DNA of 10,257 nt from JBFELO01 sp041552055. Lineage in GTDB: Bacteria > Acidobacteriota > Thermoanaerobaculia > Thermoanaerobaculales > Sulfomarinibacteraceae. Of this stretch, positions 1-6,353 are shown piece after piece. Position 1 is the stretch's first letter, and every line of letters starts with the position of its first letter. The stretch is taken from the NCBI GenBank assembly GCA_041552055.1, contig JBFELO010000159.1, positions 1-10,257 of the forward strand, written 5' to 3'. The notes under the pieces were generated by a model that was given only the letters and a program-made list of their open reading frames with translations, made no database searches and was not told the DNA's origin. The position numbers and the translations under genes are program-made.

Positions 1-76
1 AGTGGCCGTAAGCCAGCCGCCCGCCCTCTCCGGCCCGGCTTGAGCCGGACCTCCGATCCCCATGGCAACGGCCACT
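1..76. repeat. Inverted repeat with nested hairpin at window edge
   Basis: AGTGGCCGT at 1-9 is the exact reverse complement of ACGGCCACT at 68-76. Inside lies a second stem, CCGGC (35-39) with GCCGG (44-48), closed by a four-base loop. The outer stem may continue beyond the window start. There is no T-tract, so it is not a typical intrinsic terminator. It could be a structured RNA or an intergenic palindrome; I cannot tell which. Confidence 0.3.
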
Positions 77-195
77 TATCGCTGCTGCCGGCAGGTTGCC
101 ACCCTTGGCACGCCCGCAGGAGGCGCGGTCATCGGCTTGCAGTTCTCGTCGACCGTCTGACACCCGGCGCGCCCTCTCCCCGAAGCGTTCCCCGA

Positions 196-278
196 GGGTG
201 CCCCCTTTGACAATGCTGGGACCGAACGAGCTCTTCACAGCGGCGCGTGTGCTCCCAACATTGTCAAAGACGGCACCC
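196..278. repeat. Large imperfect inverted repeat containing TTTGACAATG
   Basis: Arms 196-221 and 253-278 pair at 23 of 26 positions around a 31-base loop. The core CTTTGACAATG (205-215) and CATTGTCAAAG (259-269) is perfect over 11 bases; mismatches are at 203/271, 204/270 and 216/258. The outer ends are GGGTGCC and GGCACCC, the same half-site as in the neighbouring repeat at 348-416. The AT-richer core stands out from the surrounding GC-rich sequence. The form resembles a REP/BIME-like or MITE-like palindrome; that identity is inference. Confidence 0.6.
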
Positions 279-347
279 CGCAGATCGTTCTGTGGTAGCG
301 GCGTGCGCCTCGGCACACCGATCGTTGAAAATGCGAACGAACGGACC

Positions 348-416
348 CGGTGCCAGGCGCCCTGTCGAACGCACAGACATGGACCATCGACTCGAGCCAC
401 GGGGTGCCTGGCACCG
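348..416. repeat. Inverted repeat of GGTGCC palindromes (REP-like)
   Basis: Arms 348-362 and 402-416 pair at 14 of 15 positions. GTCGA (364-368) and TCGAC (387-391) can extend the stem inward across an unpaired stretch. The right arm contains GGTGCCTGGCACC (403-415), itself a perfect palindrome around one base. The left arm has the near copy GGTGCCAGGCGCC (349-361). Palindrome within palindrome is typical of REP-class intergenic repeats. No transposase gene is in the window. Confidence 0.55.
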
Positions 417-449
417 ACGTTGGCGCTTCATACTGAAGGCTACAACCGC

Positions 450-1595
450 CTAACCCGGCTGTTCCAGGACCCGTGCGAGGAGTCCCTCGAGAGCGGCGGC
501 GTAGGAGTCCCAGGTGACCGTCCCTCGCCATGCTCGGGCACCGGCGGTGAGCGCGGCGAGACGCTCTCGATCGAGTTCGTCGAACGTTCGCGCCAGCGCC
601 TCGACCGAGCCCGGCTCCACCAGCACGCCGTTGACACCGTCGTCGACGACCTCGGGCAGACCGCCGACGGCACTCGCGACCACCGGCACACCGCTCGCCA
701 GGGCGATCGGTGCGACCGCCGACTGGGAACCCGAGCGGTAGGGCAGCACCACCACATCGGCAGCCGCCAGCAGCGTCGGTATCTCCGACTCCGGAATCCA
801 CCGCAGGTCGAGCCGGACCAGCCTCTCCAGATCGAGGTCCCCGACCATGCGCCGGAGTCGATCGCCAAGCCCACCCCACGGCTCCCCCGCGACCACCAGG
901 AGCCAACGCTCGCGACCGGGCAGCGCGGAAAAAGCCTCCAGCAGCAGTTCGACTCCCTTGTAGGGTCGGATGAGGCCGAGGAAGAGCGCTACCCGGCGCT
1001 CCTCTGGGAGGTCGAGGAGCCGACGTGCCTCTCCACGGTCCGGCACCTTGGTCAGCTCGGGGGGTGGGATCGGATGGGAAGCAACCGGAGCTCCCGGGAA
1101 CTGTGCCTCGAGGTGCCGGCCCAGGCTCCGTGCGTGCGCGAACAGGCCCTGACAGCGCGACAAAACCGAGCGCGCGGCCAACCGTCTGACCGCGCCGGCA
1201 TCGTGATCCGCAGGGTTGTGCACGACCGCCACGGCGGGCGGCCGCCGTGAGGCGCCGAGCAGGAACCGCCACCAGCCGGCCCACGCCCACGTCCAGTACG
1301 GCACCACCCAGGCGGTCGCGCCGACGGCCCGGGCCGCCCTCCTCACTTCGCGCCACTTCCACGGAGCCAGCGGGTCGAGCACCGCCCGCGTGCCGGGAAG
1401 CGCAGGGCACGCAGCGGGATCTCGGTCGTCGCCGCCCGGGTACAGCCAGCGCGGGTACTGGCGTCGTGGAGAGAAAAACTCGACCTCGTGCCCACGCCGA
1501 CGCAGGGCCTGCACGAGCTCGCTCGTGGTGCGGGCGATGCCGCCGCGATACGGGTGTCCCGGACCGAACATGACGAGCTTCACGGGCACCAGCAT
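450..1595 (-). CDS. GT4-type glycosyltransferase (GT-B fold)
   Basis: This is a cytoplasmic or membrane-associated sugar transferase of 381 residues, a usual length for GT-B enzymes. It probably moves a sugar from an activated donor to a cell-surface glycan or lipid carrier; donor and acceptor cannot be read from the sequence. The N-terminal acceptor half has the glycine-rich GGIARTTSELVQALRRRGHE (18-37). The C-terminal donor half has LFLGLIRPYKGVELLLEAF (204-222), then PYRSGSQSAVAPIALASG (285-302) and the PVVASAVGGLPEVVDDG stretch (304-320), typical of GT4. The EX7E glutamates of classical GT4 enzymes are replaced here (a G/S position and Ile297). ATG at 1593-1595 is chosen as start; an in-frame GTG four codons later is an alternative, and no strong Shine-Dalgarno favours either. 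It stands alone, 238 bases downstream of coaD, so pathway context is missing. Confidence 0.9.
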   Translation of the reverse strand: MLVPVKLVMFGPGHPYRGGIARTTSELVQALRRRGHEVEFFSPRRQYPRWLYPGGDDRDPAACPALPGTRAVLDPLAPWKWREVRRAARAVGATAWVVPYWTWAWAGWWRFLLGASRRPPAVAVVHNPADHDAGAVRRLAARSVLSRCQGLFAHARSLGRHLEAQFPGAPVASHPIPPPELTKVPDRGEARRLLDLPEERRVALFLGLIRPYKGVELLLEAFSALPGRERWLLVVAGEPWGGLGDRLRRMVGDLDLERLVRLDLRWIPESEIPTLLAAADVVVLPYRSGSQSAVAPIALASGVPVVASAVGGLPEVVDDGVNGVLVEPGSVEALARTFDELDRERLAALTAGARAWRGTVTWDSYAAALEGLLARVLEQPG

Positions 1596-1607
1596 CTCAG
1601 GTCCCGG

Positions 1608-1658
1608 GGGTTCGCGCCACAGCGAACCCGAGTCGTTCTCAGGAGACCCACTCGGGTT
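1608..1658 (-). promoter_or_regulatory. Mutually exclusive hairpins just upstream of the glycosyltransferase start
   Basis: In the + strand numbering, GGGTTCGC (1608-1615) pairs perfectly with GCGAACCC (1622-1629) over a six-base loop. AACCCGAGT (1625-1633) pairs perfectly with ACTCGGGTT (1650-1658). The two stems share bases 1625-1629, so they cannot form together. The first stem begins 12 bases upstream of the ATG and could restrict ribosome access. This arrangement is seen in the sequence; a switching role is inference. Confidence 0.35.
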
Positions 1659-1812
1659 CCTTGCGTCCCCGTTCCCGTTCCCGTACCCGAACGGCGCCCT
1701 CGGGTCCCTGCAGAAGCCCCTCTGTTTCAGTTAGATGGAACGGTCGACCAAGTCTCTGTTCTTCCGGGAACGGGGACAGGAACGGATACGACAGGACGGT
1801 CAACCCGAGTCG
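1625..1812. repeat. 11-base direct repeat flanking an intergenic element
   Basis: AACCCGAGTCG occurs at 1625-1635 and again in the same orientation at 1802-1812; the match stops exactly at both ends (g/c before, t/a after). The 166 bases between contain the hexamer inverted-repeat element at 1666-1790. The layout is compatible with a target-site duplication around a small inserted element, but the element's arms do not abut the direct repeats (30 and 11 bases away). Confidence 0.4.
1666..1790. repeat. Hexamer inverted-repeat element, copy 1
   Basis: The left arm (1666-1689) reads as four tandem hexamers TCCCCG, TTCCCG, TTCCCG, TACCCG. The right arm, read on the other strand, gives TATCCG, TTCCTG, TCCCCG, TTCCCG. 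With two flanking bases the arms pair at 21 of 26 positions around a 75-base loop (1690-1764). It lies between coaD and the glycosyltransferase gene. The same design recurs at 8163-8234 and 10127-10254. Confidence 0.65.
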
Positions 1813-1833
1813 AGTGGACAGGCAGTCCGCGGG

Positions 1834-2349
1834 CTACGAAGAAGACGACTCTCCGGTGCGGCCGAACCGGATCTCGAGGCGACGCTGGATCGACTCGGGG
1901 ACCAATCCGCTGATGTCACCGCCGAGTGCACCCACCTCCCGCACCAGCCGTGATGACAGGTAGGTGTAGCGACCCTTCGGGGTCAGGAATACCGTCTCCG
2001 CCTGCGGCCACAGGTGCCGGTTCATCAGCGCCATCTGAAATTCGTACTCGAAATCCGACACCGCCCGCATGCCACGGATGATGTTGGTGGCACCGACCTC
2101 CTTCAGAAAACCCACCATCAACCCGCTGAACGCCCGAACCTCGACCGCCGGATCACCCTCGTACAGCTCTCGGATCATGTCCACGCGCTCCTGCGCGGTG
2201 AACAGATCGCTCTTGTCCGGATTGTTGAGGATTCCGATCACGACCTTGGAGAAGATCTGGGTGGCCCTGGTGACGATGTCGGCGTGCCCCATGTGAAACG
2301 GATCGAAGGATCCGCCGAACACGGCAACTGGTCTCGAGCTGTCGGTCAC
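1834..2349 (-). CDS. coaD: Phosphopantetheine adenylyltransferase
   Basis: This cytoplasmic enzyme carries out the fourth step of coenzyme A synthesis, joining ATP and 4'-phosphopantetheine to give dephospho-CoA and pyrophosphate. Family marks are all present: GGSFDPFHMGH (12-22) with the nucleotidyltransferase HxGH motif, RGMRAVSDFEYEFQMALMNR (92-111), and YLSSRLVRE (130-138), the SSxxVRE motif, followed by LGGDISGLVP. At 171 residues it is slightly longer than the usual ~160, through a serine-rich tail. The open frame extends upstream, but family homology starts right after GTG at 2347-2349, so that start is chosen. An extended -10 box ends six bases before this GTG and no Shine-Dalgarno is close, so the mRNA may be leaderless. 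It lies 40 bases downstream of the propeller gene and may also be read through from it. Confidence 0.96.
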   Translation of the reverse strand: MTDSSRPVAVFGGSFDPFHMGHADIVTRATQIFSKVVIGILNNPDKSDLFTAQERVDMIRELYEGDPAVEVRAFSGLMVGFLKEVGATNIIRGMRAVSDFEYEFQMALMNRHLWPQAETVFLTPKGRYTYLSSRLVREVGALGGDISGLVPESIQRRLEIRFGRTGESSSS

Positions 2350-2355
2350 GGTCGA

Positions 2356-2364
2356 ATTGTACCA
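2356..2364 (-). promoter_or_regulatory. Extended -10 promoter of coaD, leaderless spacing
   Basis: On the minus strand the sequence is TGGTACAAT, matching the extended -10 consensus TGnTATAAT at all but one base. Six bases (TCGACC) separate it from the GTG start of coaD, so transcription would begin at or next to the start codon. The -35 position at 17-base spacing (TCGAGC) is weak, as is usual when an extended -10 is present. It lies in the 40-base gap between the propeller and coaD genes. Confidence 0.55.
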
Positions 2365-2389
2365 GCCCTTCGCGTGCAGCTCGACCGCC

Positions 2390-4477
2390 TCACTCCTCGA
2401 TAACGCTCGCGGTCGACCGGTTGTGGTGTAGGTCGATCGCCCGGACCACCACCAGGTGTCGGCCATCGGCGCCGGCAAAACTGAACCGCTCGGTGCTGCC
2501 GTCCATCACTCCGTCCGTCGGTGCCAGCGCGTTCCACCGCTCGCCGTCTCGCGACCACTCGACCCGCGCCACCGAACTCTGGCCGTCCTCGACGGTCACG
2601 TGCCAGACGCCGTCACGCCGCTCCAGCGAGACTGCCGGCGGTGTGTTGTCAACCGCGAACCATCGGCTCACACCCTCACCGGTGAGCTCATCACCGGGGT
2701 TTTGGAGCTCGTCGCTGGCAACCACCCGGAACCGGTATTGACCGTCAGGCATCGCCGTGGTGTCGATCGCTATCTGACTGCCCTTGAGCTGCTGCCGAAC
2801 CGGCAGCCGAAAGCCATCGTCCCGCTCCACTTCGAGCTCGAACCGCAGCGGATCCTGGTTGACATCCTCGGCTTTCCAGCTGACGGTCCGGAAGCCGACT
2901 CGATAGTACTTCTTGCCCTTCGTCGAGTTGGCCTTGGCGTTGGCGCCCTTCTCGTCGATCACGGTGAAGATGCCGGAGAAGTCGGGATGCTCACGCTCGA
3001 TCACCGGACCGGCCGGCGGCGGCGCCGCCAGGTAGACCTCACCCGGCGGATGCACCGATACGGACTGAATATCGGGTGCCAGATTGACCTCGCGGAGTGC
3101 CACCTCGACCCGCTCGACGGTCGCACCCGGCGGCAGCTCCACCTCCCACTGGAGCGACCTCGCCGGCGGTAGCGGCACCCCCCCGCCCTCGGCCGGTAAC
3201 CACTCGGTCCACGGCAGCCAGCTGTCATCCGGCTTCTCCGCGGCGCCGGACCGGAACCGAATCCGGGTACCCGTCCCGGCCGGCATCACCCGATACTCGC
3301 CGAGCCGGGCCGGCCTCGGGAACTGCGGCGCATCGCTGCGGAATCGCGCCGGCCGCTCGTCGTCGCGGCGCCGCCACAGAACCTGGGCGGGAGATTGAGT
3401 CAGGAGCGCCTCACCACCGTCCACGATACCTACCACCTGGATGGCATCCAGGGTCGCCAGGCGCGCACCGCCCCGTGCGACGAACCGCCACATCTCGCCC
3501 TCGTACCCCGTCCCCACCAACACGCCGCTCCCATCCCAAGCGATCGCGGAGGCGATCTGCTTGGCGAATCGATGGATTCGCAGCAAGGCACCTTCGGTCG
3601 TCAAGCGCAGCAACTCCGACGTCGCGGTGTCACCATTGATTTTCGGAAGCTCGAGGTCGACCGTCCCGGTCTCCGGCGTGGCCGTCTGCTTCTCCGCACC
3701 GTTCGCCTTGGCCGTCGTCTTCTTCTCGGGCTCGCCGACCAGCGCTGTCGCCCAGACAGACCCGTCCGGGGCCACCACGAGATCGGAGATCTCGGTAAAC
3801 GGGCTATCCGCGAGCAGGGCCATCCTGCCCGCAGCATCGACACCGAGGATCAGACCCTTGCCCGAGGTCCCCACGAGGAGCGACTCGGGCGTGGCGGCGA
3901 GACATCGCGCGTGGGTGTCGGGCAACTCCAACCAGCGCTCGAGACCTCGGTCACCGAGCCGGTACAGCGTCGCCGGCGTCCCGGCGGCGACCACCACGGT
4001 GCCGTCGAAGGGCACGAGGTCCCAGATGCCCCCTTCGTCGAGTCTGGCCACCTCCTCGAGACGGTCGCGGTGCCAGCGGTGGAGCACACCCGGCGCCACC
4101 GACGCCACCAACACCTCGTCATGACCGGTGGCCAACACCGCCGTCACCTGCTCGCCGGGCACCTCGGTCAGCAGTTCCTTACCGCCGTCCGTGATCCGGT
4201 ACAGTCGAGCCGGATGACCCGTGCCGACGACCAGCGAGCCGTCCGGCATCAGGCCCCCTGCCACGACCACGGGCTCCTCCATCGTGACTGCGTCGACCCA
4301 CAGTGGCGACCGCACGAGGCGGCCGTCGGCGGTCACCGCCACCCCTTCTCCCCGGCCCTTGAGAAAGTCCTTCGCATCATCCGCGACCCATCGACGAGTT
4401 TCGGCAGCCGACGCGACTCCCGTCATGAGCCCCAGCAGAACCACCCCAGCTCGCACGCCTCTCATCGACACTCCCAC
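2390..4477 (-). CDS. Exported beta-propeller protein with C-terminal Ig/Fn3-like domains
   Basis: It is an exported protein of 695 residues without visible catalytic motifs, probably a binding or scaffold protein of the periplasm or cell surface. A signal peptide covers residues 1-24, with a hydrophobic core GVVLLGL and cleavage likely at ASA/AE. Residues ~55-370 carry propeller blades with a recurring pattern of a beta strand, GTG or similar, then LYR/LHRW: GTGHPARLYR (85), VAPGVLHRW (127), AGTPATLYR (165), GTSGKGLILG (203), GTGYEGEMWRF (322), SPAQVLWRR (362). A lysine/threonine/alanine-rich loop (~250-270) interrupts one blade. From ~390 on are beta-sandwich segments; the last (611-690) begins DNTPPAVSLE like an Fn3/Ig fold. 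The start is GTG with AGGAGG five bases upstream; ATG at 4463-4465 is a second option. It follows the S55-like gene by nine bases and should be co-transcribed. The exact family is unknown to me. Confidence 0.85.
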   Translation of the reverse strand: MGVSMRGVRAGVVLLGLMTGVASAAETRRWVADDAKDFLKGRGEGVAVTADGRLVRSPLWVDAVTMEEPVVVAGGLMPDGSLVVGTGHPARLYRITDGGKELLTEVPGEQVTAVLATGHDEVLVASVAPGVLHRWHRDRLEEVARLDEGGIWDLVPFDGTVVVAAGTPATLYRLGDRGLERWLELPDTHARCLAATPESLLVGTSGKGLILGVDAAGRMALLADSPFTEISDLVVAPDGSVWATALVGEPEKKTTAKANGAEKQTATPETGTVDLELPKINGDTATSELLRLTTEGALLRIHRFAKQIASAIAWDGSGVLVGTGYEGEMWRFVARGGARLATLDAIQVVGIVDGGEALLTQSPAQVLWRRRDDERPARFRSDAPQFPRPARLGEYRVMPAGTGTRIRFRSGAAEKPDDSWLPWTEWLPAEGGGVPLPPARSLQWEVELPPGATVERVEVALREVNLAPDIQSVSVHPPGEVYLAAPPPAGPVIEREHPDFSGIFTVIDEKGANAKANSTKGKKYYRVGFRTVSWKAEDVNQDPLRFELEVERDDGFRLPVRQQLKGSQIAIDTTAMPDGQYRFRVVASDELQNPGDELTGEGVSRWFAVDNTPPAVSLERRDGVWHVTVEDGQSSVARVEWSRDGERWNALAPTDGVMDGSTERFSFAGADGRHLVVVRAIDLHHNRSTASVIEE

Positions 4478-4482
4478 TGATC

Positions 4483-4488
4483 CCTCCT
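4483..4488 (-). promoter_or_regulatory. Ribosome binding site of the propeller gene overlapping the upstream stop
   Basis: AGGAGG on the minus strand lies five bases before the GTG at 4477 and overlaps the TAG stop (4487-4489) of the peptidase-like gene. It supports the GTG start over the ATG 12 bases further on (which has its own weaker GGGAG) and suggests translational coupling of the two genes. Confidence 0.6.
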
Positions 4489-6238
4489 ACTTCTGGCCCA
4501 GCCGTACGGTGAGCGCGACCCGCTGCGCCCCCAATACCGACGTCGGCATCTCCTCGTCCACCCGCTCCACGACGCCGTACTCCGAGGTCTGCAGATTGGG
4601 GCCCAGGGCCGTTCGCAACTGCACCACCAAGCTCGGCGGCAGCGACACGTTGCCACCCTCCAACGACACACTCGCCTGCCGCCGCTCGAGCGCCAGGACC
4701 ACCCGGTTCGACGGTACCAGCCGCTCGAAAAGGTCCAATTCGTCGACGAAGGAGGCCGGAGACGTGGGTCGCATCTGGAAGTCGTAGACGGTCCACGAGG
4801 CGCCGTCCGCGACAACCAGGTCCAGTCTGCCCTCGGACAGCTCCGGTGGGATACGGATCTCGGCAAGCCGCGTGTACTCGTCCCCTCGGTAGGGGCGTAC
4901 CCTGAGCCGCACAGCGAGCATCTCACCAGGTTGCACGACCAAGCGTTCGGGTATGGCGTCGACCACCGCCGCCCGTTCGAGACGTTCGGTCGTGTCCACC
5001 CTGATCCGCACGCGTTCGATGTCGGGACCTTCGAACGGCGAATTCTCGAGGTAGCCCACCGCCGCGCCGACCATGGCGGCCGCGTCCTGCGGGGCCTGGC
5101 CGCTGGCGTAGGTCTCGCCGAGCCCGGCACTGAGTCCGTCGGGGTACTCGATTTCGATCGCCAGCGCGACCGTCTGGTTGCCGAAGGCACGACCCCGCGC
5201 GGTCAGACTGGCCTGTGTCAGATAGGCCGTGATCAGGGGCATCAACACCGGATGCCTCAGGCTGCGGAAGACGTACTCACGATCGTCCACCGCGACCACG
5301 ACCGGGACCATCGACGCCGGTGAACCGATTTCTCCCCACACACCGTGTGTGCGGTCCGACCGCAAAGCGCCGATGATCTCCCCCACCTGAAAGAACTTGA
5401 ACGACTCGGCCTGGCTCGGCAGCACCGTCAGCACCCGCGCCCTGGCGAGCGGCATGTCGACATCGCCCGCGCCCAGGAAGGGGTGACCGAATGCCCAGAT
5501 TTGATCACCACGAATCTCGGTCACGGTGCCACCGGCCGCCAACACCGCATCACCATCGACCATGACTCCGGCCACCATGGCTCCGGGTCTCAGGGGACCG
5601 GGCGCGGACCCGGCGGAGGCGGCTCCACCCGGAGCGGCGACCCACCCGAGACGCCGCCATCCCTCGGCGAGCCACTCCGAGCCGGTCGGCGACCACCAAT
5701 TGCCGAGCGATACGGTCACGGGGAGCCGGTGGAGCGCGGCTCGCGGGGCCGGGAGCAGCCAGTCGAGCAGCAGGTCACCCAGCGCCCCTTCCCGGCCCGC
5801 CACCAGTATTTCGGCGAGCTGCGGCCGGACGCCTCCGGCTTCCCCAGCCCCCACGGCGGCTGGCTGGAGCTGCTGCATCCGTGAAAACGGCGTCACGCCG
5901 CCGATCGGTTCCTTGGAAAACGTCCAACCGAAGGCGAGCGCGCCGAGCAGTCGTCCGTCGACGTACACGGGTGAGCCGCTCATGCCGGCGATGATGCCGG
6001 TCTCCTCATACCTCGGGTCCTCGAGCCGGACCAGCACCATTTCCCGCTCCGGACCGGTGGGTCCCAGGCTGCCGATCACGGTCAGAGGAATCTCGACCAG
6101 CTCGCCGCCGTCCATCTCGGTGATGCACACCCCGGCAGTTCCTGGGACGACTGCGTCAGGTTCAATCACGTCGGTTGCATGACTTGCGGCCACCGCCGCC
6201 AGCACCAGAATCGAAACGAGAGTGTAGCGCGACCTCAT
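4487..6238 (-). CDS. Exported SpoIVB/S55-like serine peptidase-domain protein, permuted motif order
   Basis: It is a 583-residue exported protein with signal peptide at 1-21 (hydrophobic core LVSILVLAAVAA). SpoIVB-type S55 peptidases use His236, Asp363 and Ser378 in B. subtilis. Here the Asp/Ser block comes first: EDPRYEETGIIAGMSGSPVY (73-92), with Asp74 and Ser87 as counterparts, then VDGRLLGALAFGW (93-105). The His block comes later: GGTVTEIRGDQIWAFGHPF (236-254) with His252, followed by GEIIGALRSDRTHGVWGEIG, which resembles the SpoIVB stretch ending in GIFG. There is no PDZ domain. Residues ~300-583 look like beta-rich domains of unknown role. It is first in a likely operon with the propeller gene. 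ATG at 6236-6238 lacks a Shine-Dalgarno but has a TAGAAT box nine bases upstream. Protease activity is inferred from motifs; a non-catalytic role is possible. Confidence 0.87.
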   Translation of the reverse strand: MRSRYTLVSILVLAAVAASHATDVIEPDAVVPGTAGVCITEMDGGELVEIPLTVIGSLGPTGPEREMVLVRLEDPRYEETGIIAGMSGSPVYVDGRLLGALAFGWTFSKEPIGGVTPFSRMQQLQPAAVGAGEAGGVRPQLAEILVAGREGALGDLLLDWLLPAPRAALHRLPVTVSLGNWWSPTGSEWLAEGWRRLGWVAAPGGAASAGSAPGPLRPGAMVAGVMVDGDAVLAAGGTVTEIRGDQIWAFGHPFLGAGDVDMPLARARVLTVLPSQAESFKFFQVGEIIGALRSDRTHGVWGEIGSPASMVPVVVAVDDREYVFRSLRHPVLMPLITAYLTQASLTARGRAFGNQTVALAIEIEYPDGLSAGLGETYASGQAPQDAAAMVGAAVGYLENSPFEGPDIERVRIRVDTTERLERAAVVDAIPERLVVQPGEMLAVRLRVRPYRGDEYTRLAEIRIPPELSEGRLDLVVADGASWTVYDFQMRPTSPASFVDELDLFERLVPSNRVVLALERRQASVSLEGGNVSLPPSLVVQLRTALGPNLQTSEYGVVERVDEEMPTSVLGAQRVALTVRLGQK

Positions 6239-6247
6239 GGTCTCGAC

Positions 6248-6253
6248 ATTCTA
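6248..6253 (-). promoter_or_regulatory. -10 box of the S55-like gene, near-leaderless
   Basis: TAGAAT on the minus strand matches TATAAT at five of six positions and ends nine bases before the ATG. Transcription would start about two or three bases before the start codon. The -35 position at 17-base spacing (TGGCCT, 6271-6276) is poor. It resembles the coaD promoter in placing the -10 box directly before a start codon that has no Shine-Dalgarno. Confidence 0.4.
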
Positions 6254-6305
6254 CCGGTCTCCGCGCCGTGAGGCCATTCGAGGTGGGCAACGCACGAATT
6301 CGTAA

Positions 6306-6334
6306 TTGACTCCCCTACGACAACTTAATAGAAT
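6306..6334 (+). promoter_or_regulatory. Sigma70-type promoter of the cyclic-nucleotide-binding protein gene
   Basis: TTGACT (6306-6311) and TAGAAT (6329-6334) are separated by exactly 17 bases; each box differs from consensus at one position. Transcription would start near 6341, giving a leader of about 13 bases with GGGAAG (6343-6348) as ribosome binding site and ATG at 6354. The TTG of the -35 box is in frame with the gene and should not be taken as its start codon. Confidence 0.75.
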
Positions 6335-6353
6335 TGAACGTCGGGAAGTGTCG

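Larger units (their letters stand above)
1..449. other. Gene-free, repeat-rich intergenic region
   Basis: No convincing coding region is seen. Long open frames cross this stretch, but they continue antisense through the glycosyltransferase gene and have arginine/serine/proline-rich shadow composition. The stretch carries three inverted repeats (1-76, 196-278, 348-416), listed separately. I looked for tRNA, SRP RNA and common riboswitch cores on both strands and found none that hold up. It lies downstream of the glycosyltransferase stop codon (TAG, 450-452), so part of it may be that gene's 3' untranslated region. Confidence 0.6.

Noticed and set aside
64..130. SRP RNA-like GCAGCGATAAG on the minus strand
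   Set aside because: The GGAA tetraloop and the conserved internal loop of SRP helix 8 are missing, so the likeness is short and probably chance.
96..1250. Long plus-strand open frame of 384 codons
   Set aside because: It is antisense to the glycosyltransferase gene, has arginine-rich shadow composition and no recognisable domain; high GC at third positions keeps such frames open.
235..1410. Minus-strand open frame of 391 codons overlapping the glycosyltransferase gene
   Set aside because: It is a frame-shifted shadow of the glycosyltransferase with glycine/arginine/alanine-rich composition and no family motifs.
1664..1693. Tandem hexamers as a simple-sequence repeat or CRISPR-like array
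   Set aside because: There are only four units, no spacers, and a paired inverted arm at fixed design in three places, so a palindromic element explains it better.
2350..2478. Upstream extension of coaD by 43 codons
   Set aside because: The extension overlaps the end of the propeller gene, has no family similarity, and the coaD promoter lies inside it.
6306..6353. TTG at 6306 as start of the cyclic-nucleotide-binding protein
   Set aside because: This TTG is part of a -35 box (TTGACT) with a matching -10 box 17 bases on; ATG 6354 with GGGAAG upstream lies just after the predicted transcript start.
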